A stretch of 64,000 nucleotides of DNA from an uncultured Cohaesibacter sp. (GTDB taxonomy: Bacteria > Pseudomonadota > Alphaproteobacteria > Rhizobiales > Cohaesibacteraceae), in assembly GCF_963667045.1 (NCBI RefSeq), contig NZ_OY762934.1:2411501-2475500 (forward strand), read 5' to 3'. The translations under genes and the position numbers were made by a program. A model generated the notes under the pieces. The model saw only the letters and a list, made by a program, of their open reading frames with translations. It searched no databases and had not been told where the DNA came from. Below are positions 8,910-17,391 of the stretch, in pieces. Position 1 is the stretch's first letter; the number at the start of each line of letters is the position of its first letter.

Positions 8910-9887
8910 TTAGTCCGCCAGAGCGTTGATCTTGTCGATGTTGTCCTGACCGACGGTGTCGGCGAACATCTTGATCACGGGGGCGGTGGCTTCCTTGAAC
9001 TTGGACCGGTCTACGTCGATGACTTCCATCTTGCCAGTTGCCACGATCTTGTCCCAATAGGCGTTGTCTTCATCTTCGGAGACCTTGCGCTGCCAGGCGA
9101 TGGCTTCCTTGGCGGCATCCTGAATGATGGCTTTCTGTTCGTCATTCAGTTTGGCCCAGCTGATCATGGAGATGATCATCGGTTCCGGAGAATAGGCGTG
9201 TGCAGTCTTGGAAGCGTATTTCTGAACTTCATAGAAGCGTTTGGTGTAGATATGGGCAGACGGGTTTTCCTGACCGTCAACCGTACCCTGCTGCATGGCA
9301 GAATAGAGTTCGCTCAGGGCCATCGGGGTTGGCGATGCGCCGAGGGCCTTCATCATTTCAACAAATACCTTGTTGGTCATGATGCGGATCTTCAGACCCT
9401 TCATGTCAGCCGGTTCCTTGATCGGGCGTACATTGTTGGTCATGTGGCGAATGCCGTTTTCCATGTAGCCAAGCAGCTTGATGCCGCGGCCTTCGAGTTT
9501 CTCGCCAAGCGTAAGCCCAACAGTGTCGAGCGACTTGTAGGCATGCTCGCGATCCTTGAACAGGAACGGCAGGTCGAAAATGGAAATCTGCGGCTGGAAC
9601 TGGCCCAGAACAGCGGTGCCCACCAGTGCCATGTCAACAGCGCCGAAGACCATGCCTTCGATCAGGTCTTTCTGACCGCCGAGCTGGGAGCTTGGGAAAA
9701 CCTTGACTTCGATGGAGCCGTTGCTCTTCTCATTGACGAGTTTTGCAAAATAGTCGGCGCCCTTGCCATAGGGGTGATCAGCCACGGCGATGTGGCCGAG
9801 CTTGAGGGTAACATCAGCAGCCCAGCTTGGGGCGGCAAGAGAAAGCGCCATGAGGCTGGCACCGAGAATACTAGCGAGACGGATCAT
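8910..9887 (-). CDS. dctP: TRAP transporter solute-binding protein, DctP family
   Basis: 325 residues with a clear Sec signal peptide (cleavage after about residue 23, APSWA-AD). The mature protein has the DctP layout: TLKLGHIAVADHPYGKGA, FPSSQLGGQKDLIEG, MKGLKIRIMTNKVFVEMM containing the conserved carboxylate-binding Arg, and GTVDGQENP. It captures substrate in the periplasm for DctQM. It is the first gene of the operon and lies about 125 bases downstream of a sigma-54 promoter, so expression should require an enhancer-binding activator such as the DctD-type protein encoded divergently. Confidence 0.93.
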   Translation of the reverse strand: MIRLASILGASLMALSLAAPSWAADVTLKLGHIAVADHPYGKGADYFAKLVNEKSNGSIEVKVFPSSQLGGQKDLIEGMVFGAVDMALVGTAVLGQFQPQISIFDLPFLFKDREHAYKSLDTVGLTLGEKLEGRGIKLLGYMENGIRHMTNNVRPIKEPADMKGLKIRIMTNKVFVEMMKALGASPTPMALSELYSAMQQGTVDGQENPSAHIYTKRFYEVQKYASKTAHAYSPEPMIISMISWAKLNDEQKAIIQDAAKEAIAWQRKVSEDEDNAYWDKIVATGKMEVIDVDRSKFKEATAPVIKMFADTVGQDNIDKINALAD

Positions 9888-10023
9888 TAGGTTTCCTCCC
9901 TATCCTGTCTTCGTTTGACCATGCGGTTCACTATGCGCCCGGTTACCTCCACGTGACCGGGCAGTCTTTGCTGGACAGACGCCCTCTTCAAGACGCCCAG
10001 TGTCCACCATTCCCCATATCAAG

Positions 10024-10039
10024 AGCAAGGGCCGTGCCA
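10024..10039 (-). promoter_or_regulatory. Sigma-54 (-24/-12) promoter of dctPQM
   Basis: On the reverse strand the sequence is TGGCACGGCCCTTGCT, matching the RpoN consensus TGGCAC-N5-TTGCW exactly. It points at dctP and would start transcription roughly 125 bases upstream of its ATG. Confidence 0.88.
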
Positions 10040-10270
10040 AACTGCATCTTGCAAGGAATGAAATGGTCAATATTGTTCCCTTTCGGATCAGTCCCATCTG
10101 AAGGACATCCCACATAAGAGACTGTAATTTCTACTTTTATCTAAAGCCAATGAGCATCAAATTGATCTTGAAAAAATTGCTGGCATCAAACAGCAATGCT
10201 TCTGATGCTGTCGATTTCCACGCGTCATACGAGATCGTCCTAAGCCCTTGGTATAGGACCGGGTCGGCTG

Positions 10271-10325
10271 TATGTGCGGATTTCCGGACGGGTGCAAATG
10301 CCCTGTGTCACAAAATCCGCACATA
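10271..10325. promoter_or_regulatory. 13-bp inverted repeat, candidate enhancer site for the DctD-type activator
   Basis: TATGTGCGGATTT (10271-10283) and its exact complement (10313-10325) flank a 29-bp spacer. It lies about 240 bases upstream of the sigma-54 promoter relative to dctP, a normal distance for an upstream activating sequence. Binding by the adjacent activator is inferred from position. Confidence 0.5.
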
Positions 10326-10671
10326 GACCAACGTCGCAAGGCCGATTTTGCGGTCGCAACAGTTGGTAATTGAGCGCGAACCTCGACCCACAGGCTCAAT
10401 GTGTATAAAGTCAAGAAAGAGGAAAAGCCTTGCAGGAAACCTGCGTCAGACCACCGGCAGGAATGCCGGTGAAACAGAACGCAGGAAGCATGGTTTGGGC
10501 GCTGTCGGCAGGCCACGGCGCAGGGAGGGTATTTGACACGATGAATCCAAGCAAAAGATCCGGGAATCCAGGCAGGAGATCCGGGGGCCCTGTCCGGTGT
10601 CACCTTCCTGTTGGCCATCCACCCCGCTCTGCGGTAGCATGCACCATGCCCCTGTCAGCGAGGACCGAGTC

Positions 10672-12036
10672 GTGAGTCAAATCGAAATTTCAATAGTCTA
10701 TATTGAAGATGACAAGAGCGTGCAGTTCGCCTATCGGCAGTCGATGGAGATTTCCGGCTTCACCGTTCTCGTCGCCGACAATGCCGAAGACGGGTTGAAG
10801 CTGGTCCGCAAGAATCCGGCCTGTGTGGTTCTCACCGACATCCGGCTACCCGGCATGTCGGGCATCAAGCTGATGGAAAAGGTGCTGGCCATCGACGAGG
10901 CCATTCCCGTCGTCCTGATCACCGGTCATGGCGATGTGGAAATGGCCGTCAATGCCATGAAGCTGGGCGCGCATGATTTCATCGAGAAGCCCTGCAACAA
11001 TCAGCGCCTGACCGAAATTCTGCAACGGGCGATCGAAAAGCGCCGTCTGGTTCTGGAAAACATTGCATCCCGACTGCAGCAGAAGGCCGCCGAAGGGCCA
11101 GTGATGATCGGGTCCAGCAACGCGATGAAACGCATTCGCGAGATGATCCTCAATATTTCCGACACCGATGCCGACGTTCTGGTTCAGGGCGAAACCGGCA
11201 CCGGCAAGGAAGTGGTGGCCAGTGCCATCCACATGTGGAGCTCCCGCCGCAGCGGCAATTTCGTACCCCTCAACTGCGCCGCCTTTCCCGACACCCTGTT
11301 TGAAAGCGAGATGTTCGGCCACGAGGCAGGCACCTTCACCGGCGCGATGAAGAAGCGGATCGGCAAGATCGAATATGCCCACAAGGGCACGCTGTTTCTC
11401 GATGAGATCGAAAGCATGCCGCTCGACATTCAGGCCAAGTTCCTGCGTGTCCTGCAAGAACGAACGGTCGAGCGTCTGGGTAACAATGTGCATGTGCCGG
11501 TAGACTGTCGTGTGGTCGCAGCAACCAAGGAAGACCTGCAAGTGCTGAGCGAGAAGAAGGCCTTCCGCTCGGACCTCTATTACCGGCTCAATGTCGTCAC
11601 GATCCATCTACCGCCTTTGCGGGAGCGGCGCGAGGACATTCCCGAGCTGTTCTATCATTTCGCCTCGCTGGCTTCCCGGCAATACCGTCGCCCGATGCCC
11701 GACATCAAACCAGAACTGATCATCTGGTTGCAGACGCAAGCCTGGCCGGGCAATGTCCGCGAGCTCAAACATTTCGCCGATCGCTACATTCTGGGCTTCG
11801 TCTCGCCGCAGATCGACGGTTTTTCCATTTCCGATGAAAACCGGATGAGCCTGACCGAGTGTCTTGATTCCTTCGAGAAACAGCTGATCGAGGATGCCTT
11901 GCGCCAGACCGGAGGGAATGTGGGAGCGGCGGCCAAACAGTTGCTGTTGCCGCGCAAGACCCTCTATGACAAGCTCAACCGTCACGACATCAAGCCGGAC
12001 AATTTCCGCTCGGGCGCGGGTGTGCAGACCGATTGA
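10672..12036 (+). CDS. dctD: Sigma-54-dependent response regulator, DctD type
   Basis: About 454 residues from a GTG at 10672, which is preceded by GAGGA at a good distance and starts right before the receiver domain; an ATG at 10639 in the same frame is the alternative. The receiver domain has acidic residues E12-D14, phosphoacceptor D56 and K106-like KPCNN. The AAA+ domain has Walker A GETGTGKE (173-180), the sigma-54 loop GTFTGA (220-225; consensus GAFTGA) and the WPGNVREL block. The C-terminus is a Fis-type helix-turn-helix (GGNVGAAAKQLLLPRKTLYD). It should activate the sigma-54 promoter of the divergent TRAP operon when phosphorylated by the neighbouring kinase. Confidence 0.88.
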   Translation: MSQIEISIVYIEDDKSVQFAYRQSMEISGFTVLVADNAEDGLKLVRKNPACVVLTDIRLPGMSGIKLMEKVLAIDEAIPVVLITGHGDVEMAVNAMKLGAHDFIEKPCNNQRLTEILQRAIEKRRLVLENIASRLQQKAAEGPVMIGSSNAMKRIREMILNISDTDADVLVQGETGTGKEVVASAIHMWSSRRSGNFVPLNCAAFPDTLFESEMFGHEAGTFTGAMKKRIGKIEYAHKGTLFLDEIESMPLDIQAKFLRVLQERTVERLGNNVHVPVDCRVVAATKEDLQVLSEKKAFRSDLYYRLNVVTIHLPPLRERREDIPELFYHFASLASRQYRRPMPDIKPELIIWLQTQAWPGNVRELKHFADRYILGFVSPQIDGFSISDENRMSLTECLDSFEKQLIEDALRQTGGNVGAAAKQLLLPRKTLYDKLNRHDIKPDNFRSGAGVQTD

Positions 12037-12066
12037 TCGGCCACCCGGCAGACTCCGTCCGCCCCT

Positions 12067-13773
12067 TCATTGCGCAGCCGTCCCCACATCGATCCATTCG
12101 CGCCATTTGATGACGAATTCGGCGCCGCCATCGGGATGGTTGCGGGCGATGATCGAGCCACCCGAATTCTCCACGATCCCCTTGACGATGGCCAGCCCCA
12201 AACCGGTGCCCTGCTGTTTGGTGGAGAAATAGGATTCAAAGATCTGCGACGGATCGGAAATGCCGCTACCATTGTCCCGGATCGTCACCACAACCTTGTC
12301 CGGTCCTTTGGTCCGGCTCTTCTCCTTGCTGATCCGGATCTCCAGCCGCTTCTTCTCCTGTGCGGCCATTGCCTCAAGGGCATTGGTAATGAGGTTGCTG
12401 AAGATCTGCCCGAGGCCGATCTCGTTGCAGGGGACCTGAATGACATTGTGGCTGGCCTGGAAATCGAGCGGCACATTGTTCTTTTTCAGCGTAGCCTGAA
12501 ACAGCCGGATGGAGGAATTGGCAACCAGCACGATATTGGCGTTGCCGCTGGCGATGCGGTGGCGGCTGGCGAAGGATTTCAGTTCCGAGATCTGCTGCGT
12601 CATGCGTTCGATATGGCTGGCAACCAGCGCCAGATTGTCATCGACCTGCGAATAGAGCTTGCGCGCCAACATCAGTCGTGAGGTGTCGAGCAGCATGTAG
12701 ATGGCCGAAAGTGGCTGGTTGAATTCATGGGCCAGCTCCGTCGCCATCTGGCCGATGGAGGCAAGCTTGCTGTTTTCCACGAGCTGGTTGCGCAGCTTGA
12801 GGATGCTGCGGTTGTATTTGTTGCGGAAACTGCGGAAGGAGAAGATGACGATCGCATAGAGCAACGCCACCAGAAGCAGCGCGAGCCCGGCCAGCGCGTA
12901 ATAATAATGGGTGCTCTGCAGCGAGAGGATCGTCCAGCCATAGGTGATGATATTCTCCTCGATGGAGAACTTTCCCGGCAACAGACAGCCGAACATGGAA
13001 TTCCTGTAGAAGGTCATGTCGCCGACCCTATAGCAGCGCTTGAGATCGATCGGGCTGAGCAGGTGACGGACAAACTGTTTCTCGGAATCGACCTTGTCGA
13101 TCGCAATCTGGCTGATGTCGCCGAAGGTCTTGTTCTTCCATGCCTTGTTCGAACTCAGGAAGATGATGTTATTCCGGTCGTGAACGAGGATTTCGTCCGG
13201 CCCGGACCCCCATACATCCTCAAGGCTTGACAGGTTGATCTCGATGGTGATGGCTCCGACGATCGCGTCACCAGAGCGGAGGCCATAGGATATGAAATAT
13301 CCCGGCGTCAGGGAGGTGATGCCGACGCCATAGAACTGCCCCAACCGACCAGCCATGGCCTCCTTGAAATAGGGCCTGAAGCCATAATTCTTGCCGATAT
13401 AGCTGTCCTTGCTATCCCAGTTGCTCGATGCAATGGCCTTGCCCGAGCGATCCTGCACGAACACCGTGGCGACATTGGTGGCATATTTGATCCGCTGCAG
13501 GAAAAAGCCGCTTTCGGTCGCGTCCAGATCGCCGGAGACAATGTCGACGATCTTCTGGTTCTGGGACAGGATGAATGGCAGGAACTTGTACTGATAGATC
13601 GAGGACTCGAGGCTCGACTTGTACATGTTGATGATCAGCGCACTGGAGTTGATGCGGTTTTTCATCTCCTCATAGAAGGGAAAGGAGATGATGATGAAGA
13701 GAAAGGAGATGATCAGCAGATGGAGCGATTTGATCCTTATGAAGGGCATCAGCTTGGCAATCATCATCTTCAT
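12067..13773 (-). CDS. dctB: Sensor histidine kinase, DctB type
   Basis: 568 residues. A membrane segment at about 17-34 and another at about 298-318 bracket a periplasmic sensor of the double-PAS (dCACHE) style (SSNWDSKDSYIGKNYGFRPY, FISYGLRSG). The phosphoacceptor H349 lies in LAHEFNQPLSAIYML, followed by the ATP-binding domain with N-box FSNLITNALEAM, G1 DNGSGI and G2 GTGLGLAIVKGI. This is the DctB arrangement, a membrane kinase that senses C4-dicarboxylates. It is convergent with the activator gene, with a 30-base gap between stops, rather than in an operon with it. Confidence 0.88.
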   Translation of the reverse strand: MKMMIAKLMPFIRIKSLHLLIISFLFIIISFPFYEEMKNRINSSALIINMYKSSLESSIYQYKFLPFILSQNQKIVDIVSGDLDATESGFFLQRIKYATNVATVFVQDRSGKAIASSNWDSKDSYIGKNYGFRPYFKEAMAGRLGQFYGVGITSLTPGYFISYGLRSGDAIVGAITIEINLSSLEDVWGSGPDEILVHDRNNIIFLSSNKAWKNKTFGDISQIAIDKVDSEKQFVRHLLSPIDLKRCYRVGDMTFYRNSMFGCLLPGKFSIEENIITYGWTILSLQSTHYYYALAGLALLLVALLYAIVIFSFRSFRNKYNRSILKLRNQLVENSKLASIGQMATELAHEFNQPLSAIYMLLDTSRLMLARKLYSQVDDNLALVASHIERMTQQISELKSFASRHRIASGNANIVLVANSSIRLFQATLKKNNVPLDFQASHNVIQVPCNEIGLGQIFSNLITNALEAMAAQEKKRLEIRISKEKSRTKGPDKVVVTIRDNGSGISDPSQIFESYFSTKQQGTGLGLAIVKGIVENSGGSIIARNHPDGGAEFVIKWREWIDVGTAAQ

Positions 13774-14009
13774 CCGTCAGATGGCTGGTTGGAATGCCCT
13801 GTCGCGGCGGGGCAGCATCGTGCGGGACATCATACCCGTGCTTTGGCAGAAATGACCAGCCCAGACAATAGGAGAGCCTGCCGCGGCAGCCAGCACGCCC
13901 GAAACAAGCCTGAGTCCCGATAAGGCACGCTTGGGACACGCACGAAAAAGGAGCTCCGAAAAGCCCCTCTTCACACATGATCCGGCCCTTAAGGACATCA
14001 GACCCGGGC

Positions 14010-14996
14010 TCAGACGTCTACCCAGCCATCGCTAAGATCGGCGGCATAGAGCGCGTCAATCGCTGCCTGGTTGGCTCGGGAACTCTCAAGCGAGAACAGG
14101 GGAATGTCTTCACCGGCAATCCTGTCGCCAATGGCCTCGACTTGCAGCTGATACTGATCGGCCGTCTGGAAGTTCCATTTCTTCATTTCGCTGTGGGATG
14201 CGTTGTAAAGGCTGACACTGACGGCATCATAGTTGAGCGAGTTGAAGGGAGCGGAGACCTCGATAACCCCTTTGTCGCCGTGGAAGGTCATGCTCTGGCG
14301 CAGCGCCAGCTGGGTCGAGCAATAGAAGGTCATGTCAAAGCTGCCGAAGTCATACTGGCAGTTGGCATAGATGTCGGTGCCAAAATTCGGGTCCCGCTCA
14401 ATGGAGGCTCTGGCCCGCAGCGGCTCCTTGCCAGTGGCAAACCGGGCAGTGACCGTCGGGTAGACGCCGATGTCCGGCAATCCGCCGCCGCCGAGCTCCA
14501 CCTTGTTGCGCATGTTGTTCGGATCGACATTGTAATAGGTGAAGACACCCTGAATATGCTTCAGCACACCGATGGACCCATCGGCCAGAAGCGAGCGGAC
14601 AAGCTGCCACTGTGGATGGTAGGTCACCATGAAGGCTTCGGTCGCCACAAGACCACTCTTGTCACGGGCTTCGATCAGCGCCTCGATTTCCCTTGCATGC
14701 AGTGAAATCGGCTTCTCGCACAACACATGCTTGCCAGCTTCAAGACAGCGCCGGGTCCACTCCACATGCTGCGATGTCGGCAAGGGGATATAGATGGCAT
14801 CCACATCCTTGCTGGCGAGCAGTTCCTCGTAGCTGCCAAACGCCAGCGGCATGCCAAATCGCTCGGCAAAGGCTTTTGCACTTTCCCCGCTCCTGCTGGC
14901 AACAGCCTGCAAGAGCCCATTTCTGGATGCATGGATGGCTGGCACCAATTGTTCACGTGCTATCTTTGCGGTTCCAAGTATACCCCAACGGATCAT
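14010..14996 (-). CDS. Gfo/Idh/MocA family oxidoreductase
   Basis: 328 residues. An N-terminal Rossmann fold (RWGILGTAKIAREQLVPAI) binds NAD(P); the EKPISLHAREIEALI block contains the conserved Glu-Lys-Pro with the catalytic-site lysine, and the C-terminal half is the usual beta-sheet domain (GGGGLPDIGVYPTVTARF). The family oxidises or reduces sugars, inositols and related compounds in the cytoplasm. It is a single gene; the substrate cannot be predicted. Confidence 0.88.
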   Translation of the reverse strand: MIRWGILGTAKIAREQLVPAIHASRNGLLQAVASRSGESAKAFAERFGMPLAFGSYEELLASKDVDAIYIPLPTSQHVEWTRRCLEAGKHVLCEKPISLHAREIEALIEARDKSGLVATEAFMVTYHPQWQLVRSLLADGSIGVLKHIQGVFTYYNVDPNNMRNKVELGGGGLPDIGVYPTVTARFATGKEPLRARASIERDPNFGTDIYANCQYDFGSFDMTFYCSTQLALRQSMTFHGDKGVIEVSAPFNSLNYDAVSVSLYNASHSEMKKWNFQTADQYQLQVEAIGDRIAGEDIPLFSLESSRANQAAIDALYAADLSDGWVDV

Positions 14997-15215
14997 TTGC
15001 TTCTCCCATGTTTCTTATTGGGATTGTACCAGTTGATATGTCACGATCACAACGACCAAAGTCACAATTTTGCTCGGCTTCAACCCCAATTCCGTTTAAA
15101 TCGTACACTTGGGTACTATAATTGGGCAGAACGATGGAGTGTGGTGGTGCCAAGATATAATTTGTTTTTCCATTTGAACGAATTGCCTCAAACCTTCGAG
15201 GAAGGTGAGCAGGAT

Positions 15216-15464
15216 ATGGCGACTTTGAAAATCTGGCGGGAGTCGTTCGAGGAGGTTGTCGTCAATCCGGGCAGCGTCCTCAAGCAATCGATGATGGTGA
15301 CACTGGACAATGTGGAGATGATGCCGGTGGGACAGACGCTCTCTGCCTACGCGGAAATCCAGGTCAAGAACCCCGATGAGGCCGTGAAGGTTGCCAGAAG
15401 CTGGCCGATCCTCGACAAGGGCTATGTGATGATTTCCGAAGTGGTCGACATGGAGTTCGACTGA
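15216..15464 (+). CDS. Conserved-looking small protein of unknown function (82 aa)
   Basis: Starts at the ATG at 15216 after a GAAGGTGAGCAGG purine-rich site and ends just before a strong terminator. Sequence is MATLKIWRESFEEVVVNP through PILDKGYVMISEVVDMEFD; it looks like a compact alpha/beta soluble protein with no signal or membrane segment. No family recognised. The Mu-like prophage inserted immediately after it, leaving gene and terminator intact. Confidence 0.6.
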   Translation: MATLKIWRESFEEVVVNPGSVLKQSMMVTLDNVEMMPVGQTLSAYAEIQVKNPDEAVKVARSWPILDKGYVMISEVVDMEFD

Positions 15465-15511
15465 TCTGCCTATGATGCACGGTCTGGCGGACCGTTTTCT
15501 TCACTAAAATC

Positions 15512-15536
15512 AAAAGGGCGCTCCGGCGCCTTTTTT
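15512..15536 (+). terminator. Rho-independent terminator and prophage insertion target
   Basis: AAAAGGGCGC pairs with GCGCCTTTT around a short loop, followed by a six-T tract. The prophage target duplication TTTTG (15533-15537) overlaps the T-tract. Confidence 0.8.
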
Positions 15537-15537
15537 G
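15533..15537. repeat. 5-bp target-site duplication, left copy
   Basis: TTTTG immediately outside the left end of the prophage, repeated exactly at 56409-56413. Five bases is the duplication length made by Mu-type transposition. Confidence 0.88.
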
Positions 15538-15690
15538 TGTGGGGGGACCTGTCATATTGCACAGAGAAAAGCCTACCGAGAATACGGCAGGCTGTTGAAA
15601 TCATTTGAGTATTCAGCGTTTCGTGAAAAATTCGACTTTGCACGAGAATGAGCCAACGGCCCTCAAAGGGACCATTTTCTTTGCACAGAC
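15538..15690. other. Prophage left end with transposase-binding-like sites
   Basis: Three TGCAC-containing sites: TCATATTGCACA (15552-15563), TTCGACTTTGCAC (15631-15643) and TTTTCTTTGCACA (15675-15687). The last is nearly identical to the inner right-end site read inward. The arrangement of three left sites, the first close to the terminus, is like Mu L1-L3. Assignment as transposase A sites is by position and similarity to the right end. Confidence 0.7.
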
Positions 15691-15706
15691 GGTTGGAAAT
15701 GTTCAG

Positions 15707-16369
15707 CTAGCGAGCAAAATGGTGGCCACACCAGACGACTTTGCCAATTAGCTGGAAGTTGGCCAGTTCCTCTTTCTTGAGAACTTCGGTACGATAGAGT
15801 GGATTTTCACTCATAACTTCCAGATCCCCCGTCAAAGTTTGGTTGAGGCGCTTTACTCTGGCCATGCCATTGAGGACAAAAGCAAAAATCCCATCGGTCA
15901 GCTCTTTTTTCTTTTGGTCGACCATTACCAAGTCGCCATCTCCAATCAACGGCTCCATGCTATCGCCATTGGTCGTCAAAATGATCAAATCGTTAGGATT
16001 ACTTCGTCCCAAACGTCGTCTGAGAAATTCGGCTGTAAACGGAATGTGGTCAAGCACGCGGGCTGTTTCGATATTCCAGAAGCCATTCCCTGCAGATAGA
16101 GATGCATCGTAGCGCGGGATGCCAACATACTCGCAAGATTTCGGTTTTTCACTCTCATCAAGCCTCATCGGCTCGGTGCCCTCTATAAGCCATTCGATGG
16201 TAACATCAAATAATCGCGCAATTCTTAGGGCTTTGTCGGCACTTGGCATGCCATCTTCAAGATAATTCCTGAGGGCTCCTACTGATATGCCGCACTTCTC
16301 GGCGAATTCAGTTCTACTCATGTCACCCATGAGCTTTTTTAAGCGTTCCGAGAAAGTGCCATTGTTCAT
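15707..16369 (-). CDS. Prophage repressor, HTH-XRE plus S24 (LexA/CI-type) peptidase domain
   Basis: 220 residues from the ATG at 16369; an in-frame ATG at 16396 would add nine residues. The N-terminal helix-turn-helix is about residues 5-60 (SRTEFAEKCGISVGALRNYL). The C-terminal S24 domain has the catalytic Ser in GDSMEPLIGDGD (S137) and the likely Lys in ARVKRL (K173), with a possible self-cleavage Ala-Gly at 93-94 (LSAGNG). It is the lysogeny repressor, encoded divergently from the early operon across the operator region. The S24 domain implies RecA-stimulated induction, unlike the repressor of phage Mu itself. Confidence 0.9.
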   Translation of the reverse strand: MNNGTFSERLKKLMGDMSRTEFAEKCGISVGALRNYLEDGMPSADKALRIARLFDVTIEWLIEGTEPMRLDESEKPKSCEYVGIPRYDASLSAGNGFWNIETARVLDHIPFTAEFLRRRLGRSNPNDLIILTTNGDSMEPLIGDGDLVMVDQKKKELTDGIFAFVLNGMARVKRLNQTLTGDLEVMSENPLYRTEVLKKEELANFQLIGKVVWCGHHFAR

Positions 16370-16438
16370 TTTTAGCAACAGTGGCCCGAAAGCCATCCTT
16401 ATTTACACAAGCCACTGTTTAATTAAGTTTTTGATTTA

Positions 16439-16524
16439 GCTATATAAAGCCAATATCCAGCTAAAATAGCTCAAAACACAACAATGGCAGGCTATATAAA
16501 GCTTTACATTGAGCTAAATATAGC
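16439..16524. promoter_or_regulatory. Operator array between repressor and early operon
   Basis: Four related sites with GCT...AGC half-sites: GCTATATAAAGC at 16439-16450 and again at 16491-16502, GCTAAAATAGC at 16460-16470, and GCTAAATATAGC at 16513-16524 (same pattern on the other strand). They lie in the AT-rich divergent region where the repressor and Ner should bind. Confidence 0.7.
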
Positions 16525-16631
16525 GCATCCTGTCTTCATTCGTTAATCACAGCAGGCAGCCACTAAGGCTAACTGCATGGTTCAGAAAAAAGCGGCCTGT
16601 TCCCGCAGCCCGCTTTTCACGAGGAGACATT

Positions 16632-16934
16632 ATGCCGAAGCGTAAATGGGACAAGTTTGCCATCAAAGCTGAGCTTCACAGACAGGGCTGGACTTTTACC
16701 GCCCTCGGTGAACGGTTCGGTTGTCACCGAACCAACATCAGCGTCGCACTGGACCGCCCCAATTCCACTGGCGAGAAAGCCATTTCTTGGGCCATTAGTA
16801 TTCCAGCAAAAGAGCTGTGGCCTGATCGCTACCCCAAATCAGCAACGTCTCATCGCATTTACGATAGCAGACGTCACGGTCCTTGCACCAGTCAAAAAGT
16901 TGCAACTCTAGCTGACAATGAGGCCGCTGCATGA
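16632..16934 (+). CDS. ner: Ner-like DNA-binding protein
   Basis: 100 residues, first gene of the early operon. The helix-turn-helix (WTFTALGERFGCHRTNISVAL) and the KELWPDRYP-like end match the Ner/Nlp winged-helix family. In Mu, Ner turns down both the early and the repressor promoters early in the lytic cycle. The protein extends about 25 residues beyond a typical Ner. Its stop overlaps the next start by four bases. Confidence 0.85.
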   Translation: MPKRKWDKFAIKAELHRQGWTFTALGERFGCHRTNISVALDRPNSTGEKAISWAISIPAKELWPDRYPKSATSHRIYDSRRHGPCTSQKVATLADNEAAA

Positions 16935-17140
16935 AGCGGTTTTTGTCAGTGTTTCAGGCCGGAACTGATGCTGGATCTCGCGGCATCAAATGGTTTTATC
17001 GTTGCTTCGACTATTCCGGAACAGAGAATGCCTTCCGAGATCTGATGGCGTTCTCATCTCTCGTTCTTTTTCAGAGCATTTTGATTTTTAGCTCCTGGTC
17101 TCTCAGCGGCTGGATAATCCTTCGGAGGCTAGGTCAATGA
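16931..17140 (+). CDS. Small early protein with one membrane segment
   Basis: 69 residues, ATGA overlap with ner. A single hydrophobic helix near the C-terminus (about residues 40-63, MAFSSLVLFQSILIFSSW). No family recognised. Its position in a tightly packed early operon supports it as a real gene, but composition alone is weak evidence. Confidence 0.5.
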   Translation: MKRFLSVFQAGTDAGSRGIKWFYRCFDYSGTENAFRDLMAFSSLVLFQSILIFSSWSLSGWIILRRLGQ

Positions 17141-17376
17141 CCTCTGAAACAACAAATTGCGAAGCCGAAAGCAATCAGGAAGATCTGCATTTCCGCTCTC
17201 TGTTTTGGAGTGCACGAGATCGGGTCCGGCTTAAGAATTGGTCCCTTTCCGGCAAAGGCTCCTTGAGGATCGATCTTGAAGTGACTGGCTCCCATGAGCT
17301 GGGAGATCTCGTGGCTCAACTCCGCTCCATCGAAGCCGCTCAAACCAAAAGCAAGCCTCCCAAACCGAAACGCTGA
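17137..17376 (+). CDS. Small early phage protein, unknown
   Basis: 79 residues with a CGGAGG ribosome site and a four-base overlap with the previous gene. Charged, soluble, with a Lys/Pro-rich C-terminal tail (KSKPPKPKR) that could contact nucleic acid. No family recognised. Confidence 0.55.
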   Translation: MTSETTNCEAESNQEDLHFRSLFWSARDRVRLKNWSLSGKGSLRIDLEVTGSHELGDLVAQLRSIEAAQTKSKPPKPKR

Positions 17377-17391
17377 AGGTCCACTTTCCTC

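Larger units (their letters stand above)
9888..10671. other. Long divergent control region between dctP and dctD
   Basis: About 780 bases without a supported gene. It contains the dctP sigma-54 promoter (10024-10039), a 13-bp inverted repeat (10271-10325), a weaker GTCCTA/TAGGAC inverted repeat (10237-10259) and a 7-bp hairpin with GGAA loop (10453-10470). Short open frames here have no protein-like character. Confidence 0.6.

Noticed and set aside
8880-9890. 336-codon forward open frame opposite dctP
   Set aside because: Antisense shadow of a clear binding-protein gene with signal peptide.
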